A DNA stretch of 12,424 bases, taken from positions 1 to 12,424 of the forward strand of contig JAHEAK010000089.1 of NCBI GenBank assembly GCA_024642805.1, read 5' to 3'. This DNA is from Kofleriaceae bacterium (GTDB lineage: Bacteria; Myxococcota_A; Polyangia; Haliangiales; Haliangiaceae). A model generated the notes under the pieces. That model was not told the origin of the DNA, ran no database searches, and saw only the letters and a list, made by a program, of their open reading frames with translations. A program made the position numbers and the translations under genes. Positions within the stretch are counted from its first letter, which is position 1. Each line of letters opens with the position of its first letter. Of the stretch, positions 6,528 to 12,424 are shown piece after piece.

Positions 6528-7541
6528 GTGCGGAACCAGACGCTCCTAATTGCGGCTTTCAGTGTGCTCGCAACCGCGTGTGGCGGTCAAAACCCGTCAC
6601 TGCGCCGGCATAACAACAAGCTCGAAAACGAGCTGGCCGAGCTGCGAGCGGAGGCTCGCAAGGAGCGCGTTCGAGTCAAGGACCTCGAAAAGCGCATTGC
6701 CATGGCCCAGGCGGCGCCCAAGAGCGTGAGTGCTCGCAGCGATCGGCCCACTCTGCCAGTGCAGGTTCGCGAGCCTTCCACTCTCGGCTCCGAATACGAC
6801 TTGCCCGAAGATTACGAAATCATGGGCATCGACAGCGAGGGTGTTGAAATCGTCTACGTCGGCGAGGCCACTAGCGACAAGGTCGTCAAGATCGCACCAC
6901 GCAGCTTTAGCGACAGCGCCGATGCTGATGACCCCTATGCCGACGAGCAAGATGACGGCTACTCCTACGACGATGAGCCGGCTGCACGACCTTCTCTCCG
7001 AGCAGCACGCACGCGCCGCAGCGACTCGCCTGCGCTCGAGCCCGTGCCGACGGTGAGTGATCGCTTGACCGTCACACAGTCCGTACCCACCATCGAGAGT
7101 CAGCTGCGCCAGGCGCGTGCGCCTCTTAGCCCACCGCCTGCTGCTCGCAACACGCGCGATTTTGGCGACCCACGCGCCGAGTACCAGCGCTACTACGAGG
7201 CCCTGCGCGCAGGGAACCACGCCTACGCCGTCACCGGCTTTCGCAACTTCGTCGAGCGCTTTCCTGGGCATGACTTTGCCGACAATGCTCAGTACTGGCT
7301 TGGAGAAGCTTTCTACGACCAGAAGAACTACAAGAGCGCGCTGGTCGAGTTTCGAAAAGTCGTCGACGATCATCCGCAGGGCAACAAGGTCCCGGATGCC
7401 CTGCTCAAGCTCGGCTATTGCTACCGCCAGATGGGCGAGAGCGACAAGGCAAAGCAAGTGTGGGAGCAAGTCATGCGGGTCTATCCCAAGAGCAATCCCG
7501 CGCTGCTCGCCGCCACCAAGCTTCGCGAACTGGATAACTAA
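6528..7541 (+). CDS. CpoB/YbgF-like outer-membrane lipoprotein with coiled coil and TPR domain
   Basis: A 337-residue exported protein resembling CpoB/YbgF, which couples Tol-Pal function with peptidoglycan synthesis at division in E. coli. The N-terminus is a signal peptide ending LATAC, with Cys18 the probable lipidation site; the -3 position is Ala rather than Leu, so the lipobox is slightly off-consensus. Residues 25-60 form a highly charged coiled coil, followed by a long acidic, Asp/Tyr-rich and Pro-rich linker. From about residue 214 to the end come three TPR-like units (YQRYYEALRAGNHAYAVTGF; YWLGEAFYDQKNYKSALVEF; LLKLGYCYRQMGESDKAKQV). GTG 6528 is chosen over TTG 6522 because it puts VRNQ directly before the hydrophobic core. 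No tol-pal genes are in view, so the role is inferred from domain order. The LysM gene follows after three bases. Confidence 0.87.
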   Translation: MRNQTLLIAAFSVLATACGGQNPSLRRHNNKLENELAELRAEARKERVRVKDLEKRIAMAQAAPKSVSARSDRPTLPVQVREPSTLGSEYDLPEDYEIMGIDSEGVEIVYVGEATSDKVVKIAPRSFSDSADADDPYADEQDDGYSYDDEPAARPSLRAARTRRSDSPALEPVPTVSDRLTVTQSVPTIESQLRQARAPLSPPPAARNTRDFGDPRAEYQRYYEALRAGNHAYAVTGFRNFVERFPGHDFADNAQYWLGEAFYDQKNYKSALVEFRKVVDDHPQGNKVPDALLKLGYCYRQMGESDKAKQVWEQVMRVYPKSNPALLAATKLRELDN

Positions 7542-7544
7542 ATC

Positions 7545-8765
7545 ATGCGTACTACAAAAAGCTCGCTCCTCGTGGCATCCCTCTTCGCGGGTTCCACCGC
7601 TCTGCTTCTCGCTGGCAACGTCACTCATGCTCAGCCTTCTGACATGATGATCGACCCAGGCGGAACGATTGCAGAGCCGACGCCGGCACCGACGGCGGAA
7701 GCACCTGTAGGCAACGCGCCGCCAGCAAGCAATGAGCCGGCGACCAGCAATTACTATGGCGACTACCTCGATGGTGATCTGGACATCAGCGATGACGACG
7801 ATTGGCAAATGACGCCGGTCAACAACGGCGTGATACCTGCAACCCACACGGTTCGCCGCGGCGACACGCTCTGGGATATCTCCGCCTACTACCTTCGCAA
7901 TGCCTGGGATTGGCCCAAGGTCTGGGCTCTGAACCCCGAGATCAAGGATCCACACTGGATCTATCCCGGCAACATCGTGCGCCTGCGCGAAGGCGCGGCG
8001 GTTGCGGCCATGGGCAAGGATCTGGCGGATGAGGGCCAGGAAGGAAAGGCGCCCCGCGTCGTATCCACTGGGCGCAGCTATGGCCTCAAGCAGCTGGCCT
8101 ACGTCGATATCGATGATCTCAAGGACGCCGCCGTCATCGGTGGCTCAATCGATGAGAAGTCTCTGCTCAGCGCTGGCGACTCGGTGTACCTCAACTACAA
8201 GGGCAACGACACGCCCAAGGTCGGCGAGGAATACGCGATCTACAACAAGGGCAAGGCCGTCAAGCGCGAGGGCAAAGTCGTGGGTCACTATGTGGAAGTG
8301 GCTGGCCAGGCGCGTGTGACCTTCTCGCAGGAGGGCAAGCAGGCCCGTGCTGTGTTGCTCAGTAGCACCAATCCCGTCGAGCGAGGGATGCGAGTCGGTC
8401 CTCTTAAGCTCAACTTTGAAAACGTTAAGCCGGTCGCCAACGATCAGAAAGTCGATGGCCGGATCGTCGATCTCATTGGTCCCGACGAGCTCATTGGTGC
8501 CGATGCCGCTGTGCTAGTTGATCGCGGCAAGGCTGATGGCGTCAAGCCAGGCAATCGCTTCCTGGTGATTCGCCGAGGCGACGCCTACAAGAAAGTCATG
8601 AAGCCAGCCGCCAATATTGGTCAGGATGATGAGGACTTTCCCGCTCGTGCCATTGGCGAGGTCATCATCCTTCAGGTTGGTGAGCAGGTATCGATGGGTG
8701 TAGTGACCTTCTCGATCCAAGAATTTGGCGTCGGCGATCGCGTCTTCATGCGCCAAGGTCAGTAG
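7545..8765 (+). CDS. Secreted LysM-domain envelope protein
   Basis: A 406-residue exported protein. Residues 1-29 are a signal peptide (basic MRTTK start, long hydrophobic core, cleavage after THA). A Pro/Ala/Thr-rich linker (40-68) and an acidic DYLDGDLDISDDDDW stretch (73-87) precede one LysM at about 101-147 (HTVRRGDTLWDISAYYLRNAWDWPKVWALNPEI...), a fold that binds peptidoglycan GlcNAc. The remaining 250 residues are beta-rich with no catalytic motif I recognise. A segment near 320-345 (VLVDRGKADGVKPGNRFLVIRRGD) resembles the small beta-barrel repeat in FlgT-type C-terminal domains. It starts three bases after the cpoB-like stop and has no strong Shine-Dalgarno sequence, so coupled translation is likely. 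Both genes share the exported, acidic-linker design, suggesting a joint role at the cell wall. A structural or scaffolding role is more likely than a hydrolase. Confidence 0.85.
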   Translation: MRTTKSSLLVASLFAGSTALLLAGNVTHAQPSDMMIDPGGTIAEPTPAPTAEAPVGNAPPASNEPATSNYYGDYLDGDLDISDDDDWQMTPVNNGVIPATHTVRRGDTLWDISAYYLRNAWDWPKVWALNPEIKDPHWIYPGNIVRLREGAAVAAMGKDLADEGQEGKAPRVVSTGRSYGLKQLAYVDIDDLKDAAVIGGSIDEKSLLSAGDSVYLNYKGNDTPKVGEEYAIYNKGKAVKREGKVVGHYVEVAGQARVTFSQEGKQARAVLLSSTNPVERGMRVGPLKLNFENVKPVANDQKVDGRIVDLIGPDELIGADAAVLVDRGKADGVKPGNRFLVIRRGDAYKKVMKPAANIGQDDEDFPARAIGEVIILQVGEQVSMGVVTFSIQEFGVGDRVFMRQGQ

Positions 8766-8776
8766 CTCGCGCCCTG

Positions 8777-8796
8777 GTCCGGCGCCGGTGCCGGAC
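8777..8796 (+). terminator. GC hairpin downstream of the LysM gene
   Basis: GTCCGGC (8777-8783) and GCCGGAC (8790-8796) form a perfect 7-bp stem around a 6-base loop, starting 12 bases after the LysM stop. A second small stem, GCC-TGA-GGC, followed by TTT lies at 8800-8811. There is no real U tract, so this is a weak or Rho-assisted terminator at most. The 78-base gap before dprA shows no convincing promoter. Confidence 0.45.
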
Positions 8797-8843
8797 AGTG
8801 CCTGAGGCTTTGGGCTCGCGCCTGCTCGCGAGAAGCTTGCTGG

Positions 8844-9716
8844 ATGCAAGCACGTCTCACCCGTGACCATGATGGCTTTCCCGAACGCCTGCGCGAGCTC
8901 GGCTCCTGGCCGGCCTTCGTGTGCACACGCGGGCAGCTACCGAGAGGAGCACTGGTGGCTATGGTTGGGGCGCGTGCTGCAAGTGGTCAAGGCATGCGCG
9001 CCGCAGAGCGCATCGCCGCGGAGCTCAGTGCCGAGGGCATTGGCGTGGTCTCTGGTGGCGCGCTCGGCATCGATGCCGCCGCCCACCGCGGTGTTGTGCG
9101 CGCCTCGGGCTACACACTGTCGATCATGGGCTGTGGACTCGATGCACCCTATCCGATTCGAAATCGTCAGCTCTTTGCCGACATCCTCGACGCTGGAGGA
9201 GGCTTGCTCAGCCCCTTCGAGGACGGCTGCCCGCCCATTCGGAAGAACTTCGTGGCTCGAAATCGAATCGTGGCCGCCCTGGCCGAAATGACCATCGTCG
9301 TCGAGGCGCAACCGCGCTCCGGCTCGCTGCACACGGCGCGATTCGCCGGCCGGCTCGGCCGAAAGGTGGCGGCGATTCCGGGCAGTCCTGGCTGCGAGGC
9401 CCTGATCGCGCGTGGCGCTATGCCCCTTAGCAGCGGCCGCGATGTCATCGACTACCTGCACGGCCGCTTGCAGCGAGCGGCCATCGAGCTGCCAAGTCCC
9501 ACGTCGCCAGAGGGCGAGCTTCTGCGACATCTTTCCCTGGTGCGCGCCGATGACGCGCCCACGCTGGCGATATGCACAGGGCAAGCTCTGCGCTTGGTCC
9601 AACGCCGACTCCTGGCGCTGGAAATGCGCGGTCTGGTTTTGGCCTTGCCTGGCTACAGGTATCTGCTGTCGCCCCTTGCATCGCAGGCGCGAGCGGGGGA
9701 GTCTGGCCAAGACTGA
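8844..9716 (+). CDS. dprA: DprA/Smf family DNA-processing protein, short form
   Basis: DprA binds incoming single-stranded DNA and loads RecA during natural transformation; many non-competent bacteria also keep Smf homologues. The 290 residues hold the Rossmann-like core: VAMVGARAASGQG (38-50), SGGALGIDAAAHRG (70-83), GCGLDAPYPIRNRQL (96-110), NFVARNRIVAAL (135-146), and SGSLHTARFAGRLGRKVAAIPG (159-180) with the trailing CEALIARGA. A C-terminal winged-helix-like region spans about 225-275. The N-terminal SAM-like domain of full-length DprA (about 360 residues) is missing: the core begins almost at the ATG, and no start codon lies between the upstream stop (8763) and 8844. The loop after IPG is also shorter than usual, and SGLARGID reads SGGALGID. 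The Shine-Dalgarno sequence is weak. The gene ends two bases before trmFO. Confidence 0.92.
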   Translation: MQARLTRDHDGFPERLRELGSWPAFVCTRGQLPRGALVAMVGARAASGQGMRAAERIAAELSAEGIGVVSGGALGIDAAAHRGVVRASGYTLSIMGCGLDAPYPIRNRQLFADILDAGGGLLSPFEDGCPPIRKNFVARNRIVAALAEMTIVVEAQPRSGSLHTARFAGRLGRKVAAIPGSPGCEALIARGAMPLSSGRDVIDYLHGRLQRAAIELPSPTSPEGELLRHLSLVRADDAPTLAICTGQALRLVQRRLLALEMRGLVLALPGYRYLLSPLASQARAGESGQD

Positions 9717-9718
9717 CG

Positions 9719-11062
9719 ATGTGGAGTCAACCCGATGTGATCGTGATAGGCGGCGGCCTGGCCGGCACGGAAGCCGCCTGGCAGCTGGCGCAGCGTGATC
9801 TCAAGGTCTCGCTCGTCGAGATGAAACCGGTTGCGATGTCACCGGCGCATCAAACCCCGCTTCTGTGCGAGCTGGTCTGCTCCAACTCCTTGCGCTCCGA
9901 TGAGCCCGTGGCCGGGGCAGGGCTGCTCAAACAAGAGCTGCGCCGCCTGGGCTCGATGGTGATCGACGCCGCCGATGCGCACGCGGTACCGGCTGGTTCC
10001 GCGCTGGCCGTCGAGCGTTTTGGCTTTGGCCGCGAAGTCACCCAGCGCCTGGCCCGGCACCCCAACGTGCGCATCGAGCGGCGCGTGGTGCACGAGCTGC
10101 CCAAGGACACGCCAACCATCATCGCCACCGGACCTCTCACGGGCGGGCGCCTGGCCGCCCAGGTTCGCGAGCTCTTTGGCGGCGACAAGCTCTTCTTCTA
10201 CGATGCCATCGCCCCCATCGTGGCTGCCGACAGCGTCGACCCGGAGCACAGCTTCCGCGCGTCTCGCTGGGGAAAAGATCAGAGCGAGCTTGGCGACTAC
10301 ATCAACTGCCCACTCAACAAAGAGCAGTACACCGAGTTCGTACGCGAGGTCGCTGCCGCTCGCAAGGTCGAGGCCCACGGCTTTGAAGAGATGCGTTTCT
10401 TCGAGGGCTGCTTGCCCATCGAGGTCATGGTCAGCCGAGGGGAAGACGTTCTGCGCTACGGCCCGATGCGCCCGGTTGGCATCGAAGATCCAAAGACAGG
10501 TCGCCGGCCCTACGCGGTCATGCAGCTACGGCCGGAGAATCAATACCTCACCGCCTACAACCTGGTCGGCTTTCAGACCCGCATGGCCTATCCCGAGCAA
10601 AAGCGCATCTTCTCGCTCGTGCCCGCGCTAGCCAACGCCGAGTTCCTGCGTTTTGGTTCGATCCATCGCAACACCTTCATCGACTCGCCAAGGCTCTTGG
10701 GACCGAGCATGGAGCTGCGCTCGCAACCGAACTTGCGCTTTGCCGGCCTGATGACCGGCGTCGAGGGCTACGTCGAGTCGTGCGCGATGGGGCTTCTGGC
10801 AGCTCTCTTCACCGAGGCGCGCGTGCGAGGGCGCGAACTGGCGCTGCCGCCCGAGACCACGGCCTTTGGCGGTCTGTACTATCACATCTGTCGTGAGCGG
10901 CCGGCGAGCGCGCCCTTCGGGCCGACCAACATCAACTTCGGCCTCCTGCCAGGCATCGAGGTGCGCGCCAAGAAACCGGTTCGCAAAAAGCTCATCGCCG
11001 AGCGGGCCTTTCACGATCTGGGGCCATGGCTCGAAGAGGTCCAGCCCATCGCGGCGCGTTGA
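9719..11062 (+). CDS. trmFO: Methylenetetrahydrofolate-tRNA-(uracil-5-)-methyltransferase TrmFO
   Basis: TrmFO uses FAD, NAD(P)H and 5,10-methylenetetrahydrofolate to make ribothymidine at position 54 of the tRNA T-loop. The 447 residues match the family. Visible are the FAD-binding VIVIGGGLAGTEAAWQLA (7-24) and SLVEMKP; LVCSNSLRSDE with Cys54 (B. subtilis Cys53); FFEGCLPIEVM with Cys231 (B. subtilis catalytic Cys226); YGPMRPVG; and LMTGVEGYVESCAMG near the C-terminus. ATG 9719 lies two bases after the dprA stop. An upstream in-frame extension overlapping dprA is rejected because the FAD motif belongs at the N-terminus. A purine-rich GGGGGAG is 18 bases upstream, too far for ordinary initiation, so coupling to dprA is likely. 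Confidence 0.97.
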   Translation: MWSQPDVIVIGGGLAGTEAAWQLAQRDLKVSLVEMKPVAMSPAHQTPLLCELVCSNSLRSDEPVAGAGLLKQELRRLGSMVIDAADAHAVPAGSALAVERFGFGREVTQRLARHPNVRIERRVVHELPKDTPTIIATGPLTGGRLAAQVRELFGGDKLFFYDAIAPIVAADSVDPEHSFRASRWGKDQSELGDYINCPLNKEQYTEFVREVAAARKVEAHGFEEMRFFEGCLPIEVMVSRGEDVLRYGPMRPVGIEDPKTGRRPYAVMQLRPENQYLTAYNLVGFQTRMAYPEQKRIFSLVPALANAEFLRFGSIHRNTFIDSPRLLGPSMELRSQPNLRFAGLMTGVEGYVESCAMGLLAALFTEARVRGRELALPPETTAFGGLYYHICRERPASAPFGPTNINFGLLPGIEVRAKKPVRKKLIAERAFHDLGPWLEEVQPIAAR

Positions 11063-11076
11063 GGAGACGACTCGTC

Positions 11077-11457
11077 ATGCCGAGCTTTGCCAACCACGCG
11101 CGACTCTCCGATGCCCAGGCCCAACGCCTGGTGCTCGAGCTGCGTGGGCTGCACACCCTCGAAGAAGTCGTGCGCTGGGGACTGCGCCAGCCGGTGGCGC
11201 GCATGGTTCTCGAGGTCGTCGTGCAAGACGAGTTCTGCCACGACGTGGTCATGGAGTGGGAAGGCGGCCTGCATCTGGTTTTCGACACCACCTGACTTGG
11301 CGGTGTCAATCAGGTCTCCGTGTGGGACTATCGACCTTCGGCGGGCGAGCTCCTCGACATGCGCATCGCTTCGGGCTGGACGCCCACGCCAACCAGCACC
11401 GTCGATGGCGAGGTGGTGCTCGGTCACGCCGCCTGCCTGGTCACTCGCGGGTCCTGA
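11077..11457 (+). CDS. Candidate selenoprotein of unknown family, in-frame UGA at 11293-11295 (Sec73)
   Basis: The ATG at 11077 has GAGGAG (11061-11066) ten bases upstream, and the gene starts 14 bases after trmFO. Conventional reading gives 72 residues ending VFDTT at TGA 11293. The same frame then stays open for 53 codons to TGA 11455-11457. That second part has the same strong G/C preference at third positions and a protein-like composition (VNQVSVWDYRP; SAGELLDMRIASGWTP; GEVVLGHAACL). Reading the TGA as selenocysteine gives 126 residues: a helical N-terminal half (SDAQAQRLVLELRG; LEEVVRWGL), strands (MVLEVVVQDEF, GLHLVFDTT) leading into U73, then LGGVNQVSVWD. Cys54 and Cys120 are possible resolving residues. 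There is no signal peptide or membrane segment. A SECIS-like hairpin follows at 11314-11328. I recognise no family and assign no function. Alternatives are a Cys-to-stop mutation, a sequence error, or a true 72-residue protein. Confidence 0.65.
11314..11328 (+). promoter_or_regulatory. SECIS-like hairpin downstream of the in-frame UGA
   Basis: GUC pairs with GAC, then a single U (11317) bulges on the 5' side, CC pairs with GG, and the apical loop is GUGU (11320-11323). The loop begins 24 bases after the UGA, inside the 16-37 base window described for bacterial SECIS elements, and G is its first base. The bulged U and GU loop resemble the SelB-binding part of the E. coli fdhF element. The stem is short (five pairs plus a possible outer G-U), and an alternative pairing with U-G wobble and loop CGUGU exists. 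No folding program was run. Confidence 0.5.
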
Positions 11458-11501
11458 GCAGGAACTCGCCCTGTCTGGGGCACGCTGCTACCCTTGGCCG
11501 A

Positions 11502-12424
11502 ATGTCCTTTGCCCAAGAGCTCGACGGCTTCGCGCAGTACCTGCGGGTCGAGCGCGGCTATTCGCCCCGAACCCTGTCGGCCTACGCGCGCGACCTGCGC
11601 GAGTTCGAAGAGCTGTACCAGCGGCGCACGGGCAAGGCGCTGCGCCTGCAGCGCATCGATGATTTCGACATTCGCGCGCATCTGGCCGAGCTCTACGACA
11701 AGAACCAGGCCTCGAGCATTGGTCGCAAGCTCAGCTCGCTGCGCACCTTCTTTCGCTATCTGCAGGCCCGCGGTGTGGTCGAAGGCAATCCCGCCAGTCA
11801 TGTGCGCTCACCCAAGCGAGCCAAGGCGCTGCCTCGCGCGCTCGACTATGACGATGTCGAGAGGCTCATCGATGCACCCAGCGATGGCGCGGAGCCTGGT
11901 GAGACCACCGCTCTGAAGCTGCGCGACGAGGCGATATTCGAAGTGCTCTACGGCGCCGGTCTGCGTATCTCCGAGTGCTGCGCCCTCGATCTCGATGACA
12001 TCGATCACGAGCGCTATAGCGGTCAGGCCCTCGTGCGCGTGCGTCACGGCAAGGGCAACAAAGAAAGATTGGTGCCCCTCGGCAGCAAGGCGGTCGCCGC
12101 TGTGCGGGCCTACCTGGTCGAGCGCGACAGCTTGCGCGATGCCAAGACCCACAAGCAGGATCCGCGCGCGCTCTTTCTCAACTACCGGGGCGGACGTCTG
12201 CAGGCGCGCTCCATTCAGAGACACATGGGCAAGTACGTGATTCGGGCGGGCATTCCTGACGCCACCCCGCACGGCCTGCGCCACTCCTTCGCCACCCACC
12301 TTCTCGATGGCGGCGTCGACCTGCGTTCGATTCAAGAGCTGCTAGGCCACGCGAGTTGGCCTCCACACAGGTCTACACCAAGGTCAGCCTGGATCACATC
12401 ATGGGCGTCTACGACGCGGCCCAT
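11502..12424 (+). CDS. xerC: Tyrosine recombinase XerC, 3' partial and frameshifted at about 12356
   Basis: XerC resolves chromosome dimers at dif with XerD during division. The core-binding domain (FAQELDGFAQYLRVERGYSPRTLSAYARDL; IGRKLSSLRTFFRYL) is followed by the catalytic domain with Arg155 (YGAGLRISE), Lys184 (GKGNKER), His257 and Arg260 (HGLRHSFATHLL) and His283 (LLGHAS). Immediately after LGHAS the frame breaks: the original frame reads WPPHRSTPR, while the +2 frame from 12356 gives LASTQVYTKVSLDHIMGVYDAAH, the expected continuation with nucleophilic Tyr (codon 12374-12376). One T is missing at 12356-12357. VYDAAH at the end and QELLGHA favour XerC over XerD. The start has no clear Shine-Dalgarno sequence; TACCCT at 11489-11494 lies seven bases upstream. 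The gene runs off the window. trmFO-xerC adjacency is common in other phyla. Confidence 0.9.
   Translation, partial: MSFAQELDGFAQYLRVERGYSPRTLSAYARDLREFEELYQRRTGKALRLQRIDDFDIRAHLAELYDKNQASSIGRKLSSLRTFFRYLQARGVVEGNPASHVRSPKRAKALPRALDYDDVERLIDAPSDGAEPGETTALKLRDEAIFEVLYGAGLRISECCALDLDDIDHERYSGQALVRVRHGKGNKERLVPLGSKAVAAVRAYLVERDSLRDAKTHKQDPRALFLNYRGGRLQARSIQRHMGKYVIRAGIPDATPHGLRHSFATHLLDGGVDLRSIQELLGHASWPPHRSTPRSAWITSWASTTRP

Noticed and set aside
6597..7955. A 452-codon open frame on the minus strand opposite the cpoB-like and LysM genes.
   Set aside because: It spans two well-supported plus-strand genes and their junction, has no recognisable domain, and such antisense frames are expected in GC-rich coding DNA.
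11077..11295. A programmed or accidental frameshift, rather than recoding, to explain the split small gene.
   Set aside because: The downstream part is in exactly the same frame as the upstream part, so no shift is needed; only the TGA itself has to be decoded.
11320..11457. The frame after the internal TGA as a separate small gene starting at GTG 11320.
   Set aside because: There is no Shine-Dalgarno sequence or promoter-like signal before it, codons 11296-11319 are just as coding-like, and a separate start does not explain the exact frame continuity with the upstream gene.

Overview
This window looks like a housekeeping segment of a GC-rich, Gram-negative, rod-forming bacterial chromosome. 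The gene mix fits a deltaproteobacterium in the broad sense, most plausibly Myxococcota or a relative: elongasome genes, a HemX/CcsA-like protein followed by hemA and hemC, a CpoB/YbgF-like lipoprotein, a LysM envelope protein, and dprA, trmFO and xerC. The taxonomic guess is inference from gene order and codon bias. There are no tRNA or rRNA genes, insertion sequences or CRISPR arrays, and base composition is even throughout, so nothing suggests a recently acquired island.

Layout. (1) 2-2385, + strand: the 3' part of the PBP2 gene (mrdA) overlaps rodA by four bases; together they encode the transpeptidase and glycosyltransferase of lateral-wall synthesis. (2) 2472-2801, - strand: thioredoxin (trxA), convergent with rodA and sharing a GC hairpin with it. 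(3) 2802-3039: a divergent intergenic region with one plausible promoter on each strand and two inverted repeats. (4) 3040-6483, + strand: a tight run of a small conserved protein of unknown function, a TTG-initiated HemX/CcsA-like membrane protein, hemA (GTG start overlapping the preceding stop) and hemC, covering early tetrapyrrole synthesis by the C5 route. (5) 6528-8765: a CpoB/YbgF-like lipoprotein gene and a secreted LysM protein gene three bases apart, ending at a GC hairpin. (6) 8844 to the end: dprA, trmFO, a small recoded gene and xerC. This resembles the Firmicute dprA-topA-trmFO-xerC order but lacks topA.

Main result. Between trmFO and xerC lies a gene whose reading frame is interrupted by a single in-frame TGA at 11293-11295. 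The same frame then continues for 53 well-behaved, GC3-rich codons to a second TGA. A hairpin with a bulged U and a GU-containing apical loop starts about 16 bases after the internal TGA, with its loop 24 bases after it. That geometry matches bacterial SECIS elements. I therefore propose a 126-residue selenoprotein of unknown function (Sec73), in a family I do not recognise. An ordinary caller would report only a 72-residue truncated protein.

Second, xerC carries a one-base frameshift at about 12356, immediately before the segment holding the catalytic tyrosine. It is either a real inactivation or a sequence error near the window edge.
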